64,000 nt of DNA. Source: an uncultured SAR116 cluster alpha proteobacterium (lineage in GTDB: Bacteria > Pseudomonadota > Alphaproteobacteria > Puniceispirillales > Puniceispirillaceae). The notes under the pieces were generated by a model. The model was not told the origin of the DNA. It ran no database searches and saw nothing but the letters and a program-made list of their open reading frames with translations. This document shows, in pieces, positions 18,595-27,706 of the stretch. Each line of letters opens with the position of its first letter. Within the stretch, counting starts at the first letter, position 1. Location of the stretch: NCBI GenBank assembly GCA_902573725.1, contig CACGLE010000002.1:1-64000 (forward strand), given 5' to 3'. Both the position numbers and the translations under genes were made by a program.

Positions 18595-19728
18595 CTAATT
18601 GCCAGCAGAAAACCTATTCCAGACACGAGTAACAATTCTGTCAGTTTGAGCATCATAGACAGGTGTGACAAAGAGCTTTTCCTTAGCTTTTTCGGTAGGA
18701 TAAATTCCTGGATGGGATAAAATTTCTGGATCAATGTCTGGTCTAGCCGCTTCATTGCCGCTTGCATACCAAACATAATTCACATTCGCTGCTGCCACGT
18801 CAGCACGCATCATATAGTCTACAAATTTATAAGCGTTATCAACATTTTTTGCATCAGCAGGAATTGCCATCACATCAAACCAAAGATTTGTTCCCTCATT
18901 TGGAATATAATAATCAATCACATGCCCATTTTCTGCTTCCTCGGCTCTGTAAGCTGCTTGAAATGCGTCTCCAGACCACATGATTGCTGCACAGATATCC
19001 CCATTTGCAATGTCATTTATTGACTGACTTGAATTTATGTATCTTAAATAAGGCCGGATGGCAGAAAGTGCATCACCAGCAGCTTCAAAATGGGATTTCT
19101 CCATCGATGTCCCAGGGTGTCCAAGATATGTCATCACATTAGGCAAAACATCTGTTGGTGCATCTAAAATGGCAATACCGCAATCCTCCAATTTTGCTGC
19201 ATTTGCTGGGTCCAGAATAAGCGACCAGCTATCCGTGGGAGCATCATCACCGAGTCTCTCAGTGACCATATCTTCATTATAAGCAATTCCGGTTGATCCC
19301 CACATATAGACTAAACCTGCTGAATTTGATCCAACCATTCTATCTGCCTGAGCTTGAATCTCAGGATCCTGGTTAGAGGCATTTTGAATTCTTGACAAAT
19401 CCATATCCTGATAGGCCCCCGCTTCTCGACCACGAGCGAGAAAATCTGCGGTGGGTACAACAAGATCATAACCTGACGAGCCCGCTAACATCTTGGCTTC
19501 TAAAACCTCATTGGAATCATACATATCATAAGTGACGATTATGCCGGTCTCAGCCTCAAAATTTGAAATTGTATCCTCTGCAATATAGTCGGACCAATTA
19601 TAAATTTTTAACTCCCCCCCTGCTTCAGAAAGCTGACTAGTTTTTATGTTGGATGAGTCAAAATTCAAAAATATAACAACAGCAGCTGCTATAACACCTA
19701 TCAACAAAAAAAGATTGGATCTTTTCAT
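18595..19728 (-). CDS. potF: Polyamine-binding periplasmic protein (PotF/PotD type)
   Basis: The 377-aa protein begins with a membrane-spanning signal segment (LFLLIGVIAAAVVIFLNF), then the hallmark ELKIYNWSDYI of PotD/PotF-like proteins, where the Trp and Asp line the polyamine pocket. Later landmarks are YDLVVPTADFL, YMWGSTGIAYN and a C-terminal VWNRFSAGN. It captures putrescine or spermidine in the periplasm. It is the first gene of the operon, with a separate promoter region upstream (19729-19816) and a hairpin downstream. The specificity is not resolved. Confidence 0.9.
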   Translation of the reverse strand: MKRSNLFLLIGVIAAAVVIFLNFDSSNIKTSQLSEAGGELKIYNWSDYIAEDTISNFEAETGIIVTYDMYDSNEVLEAKMLAGSSGYDLVVPTADFLARGREAGAYQDMDLSRIQNASNQDPEIQAQADRMVGSNSAGLVYMWGSTGIAYNEDMVTERLGDDAPTDSWSLILDPANAAKLEDCGIAILDAPTDVLPNVMTYLGHPGTSMEKSHFEAAGDALSAIRPYLRYINSSQSINDIANGDICAAIMWSGDAFQAAYRAEEAENGHVIDYYIPNEGTNLWFDVMAIPADAKNVDNAYKFVDYMMRADVAAANVNYVWYASGNEAARPDIDPEILSHPGIYPTEKAKEKLFVTPVYDAQTDRIVTRVWNRFSAGN

Positions 19729-19816
19729 AATTCATCACTCCTTATTACGGTTGAGAGATACCATTACTGATTTATAAGCATTTTACTGACGCCCAACAAG
19801 TAAAATAATTAAAGCG

Positions 19817-20869
19817 CTATTTCACGATCTGCCAGTAAACTTCCATAAATGGATCAAAAATCGTAATTTTTCCTTCTTTAGTTTCAAGATTTTCGGGCAT
19901 TTTAAGAGGTATATCTGTTTTTTTCAAAGTTAACCTTTCCTTATTATGTGGCATCCCATAAAATTCAGCGCCATGCAGACTTAAGAATCCCTCTAATCTA
20001 TTCAGCACTCCTAAATTATCAAATAATTGAGCTAAGATCTCAACTGCAAAAGGCGCATTAAAAATGCCAGCACACCCGCAAACATCAATTTTTGTATTGT
20101 CTAAATGAGGGGCACTGTCAGTACCAAGAAAAAATCGTTTATCACCATTGGTCGCTGCTCTTATCAAAGCCAATCGGTGAGACTCCCTCTTTAACACCGG
20201 CAAACAATAATAATGGGGTTTAATACCCCCAGAAAGCATAACGTTTCGGTTTACAACCAAATGATGAGGGGTGATGGTTGCAGCTAAATTTTTTTCTTCA
20301 TTAAGAACATAGGAAACTGCTTGCTCAGTTGTAATATGCTCCATTACTATCTTCAGATCTGGAAACTCATTTCGTAAAGGCACTAAAATTTTTTCAATAA
20401 AAACTGCCTCTCGGTCAAATATATCTATCTGCGGATCAGTAACCTCACCATGAATTAATAAAGGTATACCCTGCTCCGACATTGCCCCTAGAACTGAATA
20501 TACACCGTTAATATTTTTAACGCCATTAGATGAATTTGTCGTCGCGCCTGCAGGGTACAATTTAACAGCTTTAATAATTTTTTTCCTATAGGCTGAGACA
20601 ACATCGTCTGCTTCTGTTTCTTCAGTTAAATAAAGGGTCAGCAATGGCTCAAATTTTATATCTTTATCTAAACAGGCCTTTATTCTGTTGGCATATAGGC
20701 GAGCATCTTCCCCTGTTATTATAGGAGGAACGAGATTTGGCATTATAATAGCTCTTGAGGCCCAGCGATAACTTTCAGGCAATACGGCCTTCATTATCTC
20801 CTCATCCCTAACATGTAAATGCCAATCATCAGGTTTTGTAATAACAAGCTGGTTTGGAGATATTTTCAT
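19817..20869 (-). CDS. pyrC: Dihydroorotase, class II
   Basis: This amidohydrolase of 350 aa has the length and motifs of the homodimeric PyrC class. The zinc His pair is in DDWHLHVRD near residue 17. The carboxylated Lys is in AVKLYPAGATTN, a His ligand in LIHGEVTD, another in VMEHITT and the catalytic Asp in FLGTDSAPH. It cyclises carbamoyl aspartate to dihydroorotate in UMP synthesis. It lies 49 nt after the dadA-like gene, so it could be read from the riboswitch-controlled transcript unless it has its own promoter. Confidence 0.94.
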   Translation of the reverse strand: MKISPNQLVITKPDDWHLHVRDEEIMKAVLPESYRWASRAIIMPNLVPPIITGEDARLYANRIKACLDKDIKFEPLLTLYLTEETEADDVVSAYRKKIIKAVKLYPAGATTNSSNGVKNINGVYSVLGAMSEQGIPLLIHGEVTDPQIDIFDREAVFIEKILVPLRNEFPDLKIVMEHITTEQAVSYVLNEEKNLAATITPHHLVVNRNVMLSGGIKPHYYCLPVLKRESHRLALIRAATNGDKRFFLGTDSAPHLDNTKIDVCGCAGIFNAPFAVEILAQLFDNLGVLNRLEGFLSLHGAEFYGMPHNKERLTLKKTDIPLKMPENLETKEGKITIFDPFMEVYWQIVK

Positions 20870-20918
20870 GAGACAATCATTGTTTTTTTCTATCTTCTAA
20901 AAAAATCCAGAACAACAT

Positions 20919-22142
20919 TTATGTTTCAAAACCAATAATTAAATCGCCTAACATGTTTGCCGTATAGCATGCAAGAGTCCATCCTAAATGTCCATGACCG
21001 GTGTTATAAAAAATATTTGGTTCTTTGCCTTGCGAGACAAGGGGCATCATATTTGGCCTCATTGGTCTCAATCCAGCCCAAGGTTGGGCATCCTTAGTCG
21101 AAACTTCAGGAAAATTTGTTTCCACCCAGTTTTTAAGAGGTTTGATACGAGCGTCCAAAATATCCAAATTATGCCCGACTATTTCCGCAGTACCAGCAAC
21201 CCTAAATCTATTCTTCCCCAACCTTGAGGTAACTATTTTTGCTTCATCATCAAGTAAACTTACATTAGGAGCCTTTTTCTGAGAAATTAAGTCAGTTAAT
21301 GGGACTGTAATCGAATAACCTTTAACTGGATAAATATTTACCCTATCCCCAAGCATTTTTGCAAACTTGTGACTGGCAACACCTGCACAAATAACACACA
21401 TGTCGAAAGTTTCTATTTGGTCTTGAAAATCCTTGTGTTTGAATTCTATTTTTACTTCTGAACCCAATACTTTGATCGATTTTACATCTGCACTTTGTTG
21501 AAAATTGACACCACGATCCATTGCAACTCTTGCTAAATGAGATGTAAATTTATGGATATCACCTGTGGAGTCTGTTTTGGTGTAGTATCCACCTACAAAT
21601 TTTTTTTCTAAATTAGGCTCTATCGTTAAAATTTCATTCTCTGTCAATCTGCGACGCTCTAATCCTCCTAATGCTAAAAGTTCATTTACTCTGTGAGCAT
21701 GCTCAAATTCTCGGTGACTTTTATAAATGTGTAAAATACCACAATTTGATTTATCAAATTCTATTCCAGCATCATCAACAATTTTCTGCATATATTTGCG
21801 AGACTCAATTGCCATCTTAACAGTCTGTATAGTATTTTTTTTATAGTTTTTGGTTTGAAGCAAAAATTCGGCTAGCCAACTTAGTTTATGCCAATTAGGC
21901 CAAAAATTTATTTTGAGTGGAGCATCTTTTTTCAATAACCAAGTTACCGCTTTTAGAATGGTCCCAAAGTGATTCCAAACTTCTGCATTGCTAGCTGAAA
22001 GTTGCCCCCCATTAGCATAAGAAGTCACAATAGAGGGGTATCTCTGTTTTTCAAAAACAGTCACTTTATATCCAAGTTCACTCAATACAAATGCTGTGGT
22101 TACCCCAGTAACACCAGCTCCAATAACTGCAATTGTTTTCAT
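20919..22142 (-). CDS. dadA: DadA-like FAD-dependent D-amino-acid dehydrogenase
   Basis: This flavoprotein of about 407 aa has an N-terminal dinucleotide motif IAVIGAGVTGV. The DadA landmarks follow: TSYANGGQLSASNAEVW and LLKKDAPLKI, and near the C terminus GLRPMRPNMMPLV and GHGHLGWTLA. DadA enzymes oxidise D-amino acids to 2-oxo acids with electrons passing to quinone. The track start is a TTG lying in the Shine-Dalgarno. ATG 22142, with GGAG nine nucleotides upstream, is preferred. The tandem glycine riboswitch ahead of it suggests that glycine is a substrate or product, which is unusual for classic DadA. Confidence 0.85.
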   Translation of the reverse strand: MKTIAVIGAGVTGVTTAFVLSELGYKVTVFEKQRYPSIVTSYANGGQLSASNAEVWNHFGTILKAVTWLLKKDAPLKINFWPNWHKLSWLAEFLLQTKNYKKNTIQTVKMAIESRKYMQKIVDDAGIEFDKSNCGILHIYKSHREFEHAHRVNELLALGGLERRRLTENEILTIEPNLEKKFVGGYYTKTDSTGDIHKFTSHLARVAMDRGVNFQQSADVKSIKVLGSEVKIEFKHKDFQDQIETFDMCVICAGVASHKFAKMLGDRVNIYPVKGYSITVPLTDLISQKKAPNVSLLDDEAKIVTSRLGKNRFRVAGTAEIVGHNLDILDARIKPLKNWVETNFPEVSTKDAQPWAGLRPMRPNMMPLVSQGKEPNIFYNTGHGHLGWTLACYTANMLGDLIIGFET

Positions 22143-22187
22143 TTCTAAAGACTCCAAGATGTACGTATGCCATCAATTGACATTCAA

Positions 22188-22402
22188 AATACACCTCGCC
22201 TGTCTCTTTACCTGAGAGTTTCCCATAAGAAAATTTCTTTTCTACACAGTTTCCCCGTCGGTGGACTTTTTTCAGTCACTTTCCAGACTGTTCACACTGA
22301 TTGACCCTTTTGCCTGAGAGATTATGAGGCTTGTGCTCCTTCGGCGCTGTATATAAATCCTAAAACCTTAAGTTTATTAACAGACTCTCCCAATCAGCGT
22401 TT
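22188..22402 (-). promoter_or_regulatory. Tandem glycine riboswitch ahead of the dadA-like gene
   Basis: Read on the minus strand, two glycine-aptamer cores follow each other. Aptamer 1 (about 22400-22290) has ATTGGGAGAGTCTG, GCGCCGAAGGAGCA and CTCTCAGGCAAAAGG. Aptamer 2 (about 22288-22190) has GTCTGGAAAGTGACTG, CCACCGACGGGGAAAC and CTCTCAGGTAAAGAGACAG. These are the conserved strands of the gcvT-type RNA in its usual tandem form. Glycine aptamers normally turn expression on at high glycine. The dadA ATG lies about 45 nt downstream. Exact boundaries are by eye. Confidence 0.9.
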
Positions 22403-22413
22403 CGAACGTTGTT

Positions 22414-22442
22414 ATTTTATCATAGGGCTCATTTAAATACAA
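22414..22442 (-). promoter_or_regulatory. Promoter for the glycine riboswitch transcript
   Basis: On the minus strand TTGTAT (22442-22437) and TAAAAT (22419-22414) are spaced by 17 nt, with the first aptamer beginning about 14 nt past the -10 box. The position and spacing fit a sigma-70-type promoter. The rest of the 447-nt gap, from here to hppA at 22605, is AT-rich divergent promoter DNA with no gene visible. Confidence 0.5.
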
Positions 22443-22604
22443 TTGCCTTTAATTTTAGATGAAAAATATAAAAGTGTAACAATAGAATAAGGGTTTATAC
22501 TTTACAGGATAAAACTTTAACATTATAACCTAGCACGCTCGGCCTTACTGCTTTTAGGCTGTGTAACTTTTCTTTAAAATCACTTTATAAGAGGTAATTT
22601 AATC

Positions 22605-24611
22605 ATGACCAGCGCGTTTATTCCTGTTGCTCTTGGGGCGTTTGGCTTATTAGTCGCTTTTTTTGTTTATCAGTGGATCAAAAAATCACCCGTTGGCAGT
22701 GGGCCAGAAAAAGATATAGCTGATGAAATACACCTTGGCGCCATGGTATTTATGGCGAGCGAGTATAAGCGACTTGCAGTCTTTTGTTTAATTTGTATCA
22801 TTGCACTTTATGCTAGTTTAGGGGAAGGTACCGCTATAGCATTCGCGCTGGGAGCATTGTGTTCTGGTACAGCTGGTTACATTGGAATGTACACTGCTAC
22901 AAAAGCAAATGTTAGAACTGCTGTTGCCGCTAAAACTAAAGGAGCTTCTGATGCATTAAATGTTGCATTTTTTGGAGGCTCAATTATGGGTCTCACCGTA
23001 GCATCCATGGGTTTGTTGGGAATTGGCGTGCTATACGGATTTATGGGAGGTAGCTTACACGGCATTGAATCTATTGAAGGTTTCGCAATGGGAGGTTCTT
23101 CTGTAGCTCTATTTAGTCGTGTTGGTGGAGGTATATTCACTAAATCAGCAGATGTCGGAGCAGACCTGGTGGGCAAAGTTGAGGCCGGAATACCAGAGGA
23201 TGACCCTCGTAATCCAGCCGTCATTGCTGATAACGTTGGTGACAACGTTGGTGATGTAGCAGGCATGGGGTCTGATATTTTTGAATCATACTGTGGCGCT
23301 ATGATTGCATCTATGGCCCTAGCTGCATCAATGTCTATGGCTTCTTTAGAAGGTTTAGGGGGGGACAGAGCAGTATTGCAATTTATGCCCCTTGCTCTTG
23401 CATCCACTGGTCTTGTGTGTTCGTTGCTTGGTATTTTGTCAGTTCGTTTGTTCTCAAACAAAAGTGCTGATGTCGCCTTACGATTTGGTACTATTGGTTC
23501 AGCAGTAGTTTTTATTGCTGCGGCTTACTTTGTTATAACCAGCATGGGCGCATCCGTTGGCGTCTGGAATGCCGTGCTCGTCGGAGCAATTGGTGGTATT
23601 ATCGTTGGTTTAGTAACTGAATATTACACTGGGGGAGCACCTGTAAGAAAAATTGCTAAAGACGGTGAAACTGGTCCTGCAACCGTTATGATTTCAGGAC
23701 TGGCGATAGGAATGCAATCTGTAGCAATTCCTGTTCTAACTATCGCAGCAATTATATTCTTCGCAAATCTCTCAGCTGGACTTTATGGTGTTGGAATGGC
23801 TGCTGTCGGAATGTTAGCCACTGTTGGAATAACTATGGCAATTGATGCTTATGGTCCTGTAGCAGACAATGCCGGTGGCATCGCCGAAATGGCTGAAATG
23901 GGCTCAGAAACACGAGAGATAACTGATTCACTTGATGAGGTTGGTAATAGCACTGCTGCTATCGGAAAAGGGTTTGCAATTAGTGCTGCTGCTCTAGCTG
24001 CACTAGCTTTGATAAGTGCTTACATTGTAAAAGTTAGTAACGGAGACCCCGATTTTGTCCTAGCAATTAATGACCCCATCGTTTTAGTTGGTATGTTTAT
24101 AGGAGGTATTTTTCCTTTTATTGTTAGCTCTATCACAATGACTGCTGTTGGTGACGCTGCTTTCGAGATGATTATTGAAGTTCGTCGTCAATTCAAAGAA
24201 ATTCCTGGCCTTATGGAAGGAAAAGCAAAACCGGATACAGCAAGATGTGTTGATATCGCCACACGTGCTGCATTACGTCGAATGATCCTCCCAGGTTCAC
24301 TTGCTGTGCTTGCACCGGTTATTATTGGTTTTGGCCTTGGACCAAAAGCTCTCGGTGGTACATTAGGAGGAGCATTGATATGTTGTGTAATGATGGCACT
24401 TATGATGGCAAATGCTGGTGGAGCATGGGATAATGCAAAAAAACACGTAGAGAAGGGAAATTTTGGCGGTAAAGGCTCTGATGTGCATAAGGCAGCCGTG
24501 GTTGGAGATACCGTTGGAGATCCTCTTAAAGATACCTCTGGTCCTTCTATGAACATTTTAATCAATGTTATGGCCATTGTTAGTTTGGTAATTGCTCCAC
24601 TTCTTATTTGA
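22605..24611 (+). CDS. hppA: Membrane-bound ion-translocating pyrophosphatase
   Basis: The 668-aa integral membrane enzyme couples hydrolysis of cytoplasmic PPi to ion export. The catalytic loop is intact: [33 protein letters not shown] and the C-terminal [14 protein letters not shown]. About 16 transmembrane segments are expected. At the K+-determinant site the protein reads [12 protein letters not shown]. The Ala in this position marks the K+-dependent class, while K+-independent enzymes usually have TKAxTKG. A Glu lies in SDIFESY, at the position occupied in Na+-pumping members, so H+ versus Na+ is open. Many other alphaproteobacterial enzymes are of the K+-independent type. Confidence 0.95.
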   Translation: MTSAFIPVALGAFGLLVAFFVYQWIKKSPVGSGPEKDIADEIHLGAMVFMASEYKRLAVFCLICIIALYASLGEGTAIAFALGALCSGTAGYIGMYTATKANVRTAVAAKTKGASDALNVAFFGGSIMGLTVASMGLLGIGVLYGFMGGSLHGIESIEGFAMGGSSVALFSRVGGGIFTKSADVGADLVGKVEAGIPEDDPRNPAVIADNVGDNVGDVAGMGSDIFESYCGAMIASMALAASMSMASLEGLGGDRAVLQFMPLALASTGLVCSLLGILSVRLFSNKSADVALRFGTIGSAVVFIAAAYFVITSMGASVGVWNAVLVGAIGGIIVGLVTEYYTGGAPVRKIAKDGETGPATVMISGLAIGMQSVAIPVLTIAAIIFFANLSAGLYGVGMAAVGMLATVGITMAIDAYGPVADNAGGIAEMAEMGSETREITDSLDEVGNSTAAIGKGFAISAAALAALALISAYIVKVSNGDPDFVLAINDPIVLVGMFIGGIFPFIVSSITMTAVGDAAFEMIIEVRRQFKEIPGLMEGKAKPDTARCVDIATRAALRRMILPGSLAVLAPVIIGFGLGPKALGGTLGGALICCVMMALMMANAGGAWDNAKKHVEKGNFGGKGSDVHKAAVVGDTVGDPLKDTSGPSMNILINVMAIVSLVIAPLLI

Positions 24612-24649
24612 TGAACATGTTGCATTTCTAAAATACTTTATTACGTTCG

Positions 24650-24676
24650 AAAAGGTAGGCTTACAGTCGGCCTTTT
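24650..24676 (+). terminator. Weak terminator after hppA
   Basis: AAAAGG (24650-24655) can pair with CCTTTT (24671-24676) around a 15-nt loop, and six T residues end the structure. The site is 38 nt after the hppA stop. The stem is short, so this is only a likely terminator. Confidence 0.4.
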
Positions 24677-24701
24677 TTAACTTCCACATAAAATTAAAAA
24701 A

Positions 24702-25817
24702 ATGAGCGAAGAAATTATAATTATCGGTAATAGTTTTAGTGGTCTTGGAGCGGCCATTGCCTTCGCTAAATATGGGCATAAAATCAAAGTCATAGCACCC
24801 AATAACAAGCCTCAACTTTTTGGTGGATTACAAATTGCACCAAACGGCTTAGCTGCCTTATCCAGTTTAGATTTAAAAGATGAAATATTAGATAAGGCGA
24901 CTAGGCTTTTAGCAGTGGAAATAAAATCTTTAGATTTGGCATCGACCCTTGCAAAAATATCGCTATCAGAAAACAAAACTACATACGTATCAATTGCACG
25001 CCAGGACCTTCATCAGACCTTATTAAGAATATGTTTAAAAAACCCCCTTATCAAATTTATTGATGCTAAAGTATCAGCCATTTCCCAAAAATTTAATAAC
25101 ACAACTTTAATTCTAGATAACTCCGATATTATCACCGCCCCCTTTGTAGTGGGTGCGGATGGCTGGGAAGGTAAGACAAGACAATTTGTAAATCCGACAG
25201 CCAGCCAAGTAAATTCTGGATATGCTATTTATAGAGGTATATTTCCTTCAAAAGACATTCCACCGGGTTTTTCTTTTCCAAATGTGCAATTATGGCTCGG
25301 TAATTCATGCCATTTAGTGTCCTACCCAATCCAAAATGGCAAAAATGTCAATTTTGTATTTTCATTTTCTGAAAGCGCTTTTTCTAAAAAGTCCATCCAA
25401 TCTATTTTATCCTGTCATCCAATTTTATCACTACTTGAAAAAAGAATGAAGGACTGGCAAATAATATCTGTAAAAACTAGTGAACCCTTATTCAACTGGC
25501 GCAGAGGTTCAGCAACATTAATAGGTGACGCAGCCCATCCTATGCCACCTCATTTAGCTCAGGGTGCTGGTCAATCGTTTATGGATATTGCATGTATTGA
25601 GACTCTTCTAGCAAAGGGATTTCGTGTTTCCGATACGTTAAATGAAATGATAAAAATACGTATGCCAGAAGCTCATTCTGTTGCTAGGAAAAGTCAAATA
25701 TCTGGAGATATTTTTCGCGCTAACGGACCTGTTGCAAACTTACGAAACCAGATAATTGGGTTAGCTGGGGAAAAAATTATAAATGAGTTTCTAAATGATT
25801 TATGGCAATTAGCCTAA
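24702..25817 (+). CDS. FAD-dependent monooxygenase (UbiH/salicylate hydroxylase-like)
   Basis: The 371-aa protein is a group A flavin monooxygenase. The FAD fingerprint at residues 9-14 is GNSFSG, so the middle Gly of GxGxxG is replaced by Ser. The other two fingerprints are normal: VVGADGWEGKTR (DG motif) and LIGDAAHPMPPHLAQGAGQ (GD motif). Such enzymes hydroxylate aromatic or related substrates with NAD(P)H. It has no pathway neighbours: hppA lies upstream and a glutathione peroxidase downstream. It could act in ubiquinone synthesis or catabolism, and I cannot choose between them. Confidence 0.75.
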   Translation: MSEEIIIIGNSFSGLGAAIAFAKYGHKIKVIAPNNKPQLFGGLQIAPNGLAALSSLDLKDEILDKATRLLAVEIKSLDLASTLAKISLSENKTTYVSIARQDLHQTLLRICLKNPLIKFIDAKVSAISQKFNNTTLILDNSDIITAPFVVGADGWEGKTRQFVNPTASQVNSGYAIYRGIFPSKDIPPGFSFPNVQLWLGNSCHLVSYPIQNGKNVNFVFSFSESAFSKKSIQSILSCHPILSLLEKRMKDWQIISVKTSEPLFNWRRGSATLIGDAAHPMPPHLAQGAGQSFMDIACIETLLAKGFRVSDTLNEMIKIRMPEAHSVARKSQISGDIFRANGPVANLRNQIIGLAGEKIINEFLNDLWQLA

Positions 25818-25931
25818 AATATAGATATTTTTTAATTTAATTTCTGATACTTTCCTAGCCATTACTTGTTTTTGAGACGAATTACACCATGTCTTTATTT
25901 CATGTAATAAAAACATTAGTGAAGGTATTTT

Positions 25932-26495
25932 ATGAATATTAAGCATTTAAACTGGTTCCTTCTTATAATAACCACGATAAATTTAGGTATTTCATCTATG
26001 GCAAATGCTAAATCTGCATATGATTTTAATTTTGACTCAATTGAAGGAGGTATTATACCTCTATCTGATTTTACGGGTAATGTAATACTTCTTGTTAATA
26101 CTGCCTCTAAATGCGGGTTTACCAACCAGTATGAAGGGTTGCAGTCACTGTGGGACGAATTTAAATCAGATGGATTAGTAGTAATAGGCGTACCAAGCAA
26201 CGATTTTGGGGGACAAGAACCAGGTACAAATGTCCAGATTAAAAACTTTTGCGAGGTAAATTTTAACATAAACTTCCCAATGACTGCCAAAGCCATCGTT
26301 AAAGGAAACGGGGCGCACCCTTTCTATAAATGGGCTAATGACGAACTTGGTTGGAGAGCTCGTCCCAAATGGAATTTTCATAAATATCTTATCGGTAGAG
26401 ATGGTTCTTTACAGGGTTCTTTTTCATCTATGGTCAGCACGGAGTCATCAAAACTCCGAAATAAAATTACACAATTACTAAAAAATAAAATCTAA
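25932..26495 (+). CDS. Glutathione peroxidase family protein, exported
   Basis: The 187-aa thiol peroxidase starts with a signal peptide (hydrophobic stretch ending SSMANAKS). The peroxidatic residue is cysteine, not selenocysteine, in NTASKCGFTNQY. The Gln and Trp partners are in FGGQEPGT and PKWNFHKYLI, and the Asn is in the same motif. Cys-type bacterial Gpx proteins usually use thioredoxin-like reductants. The predicted export places it in the periplasm, reducing peroxides or lipid hydroperoxides. It converges on the aotO-like gene with a 17-nt gap. Confidence 0.9.
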   Translation: MNIKHLNWFLLIITTINLGISSMANAKSAYDFNFDSIEGGIIPLSDFTGNVILLVNTASKCGFTNQYEGLQSLWDEFKSDGLVVIGVPSNDFGGQEPGTNVQIKNFCEVNFNINFPMTAKAIVKGNGAHPFYKWANDELGWRARPKWNFHKYLIGRDGSLQGSFSSMVSTESSKLRNKITQLLKNKI

Positions 26496-26512
26496 AAACT
26501 ACTAAATATTTT

Positions 26513-27670
26513 TTAACGAGCTTCCAAAAGTACCCCAGTCCTCTCGGATAGGGCAGTCTTTCCTGCTATCTTTGCTATAGGTTGACCTCTCCAAATATAT
26601 TTTTGAAGCATCATAGAAAAAACAATACCACTAGTTCCTGCATATATTGGAACCTTAACACGATAAGCTTCTGGTCCATCTAATAAAAGTATGTTTGCAA
26701 TTAATTCTCCTTCTGTTACATCTTGACCAAGCTGGACTTCATAACAAACCAATCCAGTTACCTCTGATTTGATAATCTGAGTCGCATTAAATGGCAAAGC
26801 TGGTGGCATGGGAGAACATGTATTATCAGTTATTGAGTTAACAAATCCACGCGAACTAAAAAACCCCATTAAATTTTCTGCATCTTTTCTATTTAAAGAT
26901 ATTTCAACATCAACTAATCCTCGATATTCCAGCGTTGCGGATAGTACTGGCTTTGGAATGGGTTTATCTGGACAACGCCTTTGCATATCTATCCATAACC
27001 TTGGCCAAATTTCATCGAAAGAACCCCCACCTGAATTTTCCGCCGTTAAAGTTACATAGGAACCCATCCAGTCAGATAGGTCTTGGTATTCAGGCATTAA
27101 TTGCGGAACAATATAAATATGGTTTAATGCTTGAACGTCGCAATGCAAATCCAAAACTACATCGCAACCCACTGCTATTTTAATTATTTCAAGCCGGAGT
27201 CTTTCTAAAGCGGTTATCGGTTTCTGGTTTGATATCCATTTTTCTACCGCTGATAAAACTTTGTTTTTGTTTTCTTCAACATCTTGCGTTAAATTTTTAA
27301 TTATTTCTCCATCTTCACTAATGATGCATTCTGCAAGGTCTGGCCAATTACGATTAAAGTTTATTCCAGTGGAAAAATCGAACCTACCACTATGACGGTG
27401 ATTATAAATCTGTGCCATTCCGATTGGGTTTACCATGGGAAAAACAAAAAATTCAGCATTAAGTTTTCCCAACTTATCTACCGTCTCCAACATCTCTAGT
27501 AAATAGTGCAAAATGAGCGTTCCTGGCTGCTCATCTGCATGTAGGCCCGCCTGTAAAAATATTTTAGGAACATCACTTTTCCCATCCGGGGCAAAATGAT
27601 AATAAGATAAATTATAAAAAGAGCCTGCTGTATCAGCCTGTAATTGAATCTTTAGATGCTCAACGCTTAT
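26513..27670 (-). CDS. aotO: AotO/AstE-like succinylglutamate desuccinylase-aspartoacylase family protein, probable ATA start
   Basis: This zinc carboxypeptidase-fold deacylase belongs to the family that includes AotO of Pseudomonas arginine-transport operons. The ORF track starts at a TTG (27511), which cuts off the metal motif. Upstream in frame the protein continues through KIFLQAGLHADEQPGT, which carries the His and Glu zinc ligands. The frame stays open to a TAA just before GATCGGGAGG. Between the two there is no ATG, GTG or TTG. An ATA at 27670 sits five nucleotides after GGAGG, exactly as the ATG does in dnaN. Full length would be about 385 aa. It is the last gene of the basic-amino-acid importer operon. 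Confidence 0.8.
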   Translation of the reverse strand: MSVEHLKIQLQADTAGSFYNLSYYHFAPDGKSDVPKIFLQAGLHADEQPGTLILHYLLEMLETVDKLGKLNAEFFVFPMVNPIGMAQIYNHRHSGRFDFSTGINFNRNWPDLAECIISEDGEIIKNLTQDVEENKNKVLSAVEKWISNQKPITALERLRLEIIKIAVGCDVVLDLHCDVQALNHIYIVPQLMPEYQDLSDWMGSYVTLTAENSGGGSFDEIWPRLWIDMQRRCPDKPIPKPVLSATLEYRGLVDVEISLNRKDAENLMGFFSSRGFVNSITDNTCSPMPPALPFNATQIIKSEVTGLVCYEVQLGQDVTEGELIANILLLDGPEAYRVKVPIYAGTSGIVFSMMLQKYIWRGQPIAKIAGKTALSERTGVLLEAR

Positions 27671-27706
27671 TTTTACCTCCCGATCTTATGAAAGTGAACC
27701 TTTTCA

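Noticed and set aside
22520-22565. Short GCCT/AGGC hairpin before hppA
   Set aside because: The stem is only 4-5 bp, has no T tract and is not clearly placed as a leader control.
22877-23461. 194-aa minus-strand ORF inside hppA
   Set aside because: It is antisense to the pyrophosphatase and has a low-complexity Pro/Ala/Thr-rich sequence typical of shadow frames.
26513-27511. The ORF-track TTG start for the aotO-like gene
   Set aside because: It would remove the HADE zinc motif and about 53 conserved residues encoded in frame upstream.
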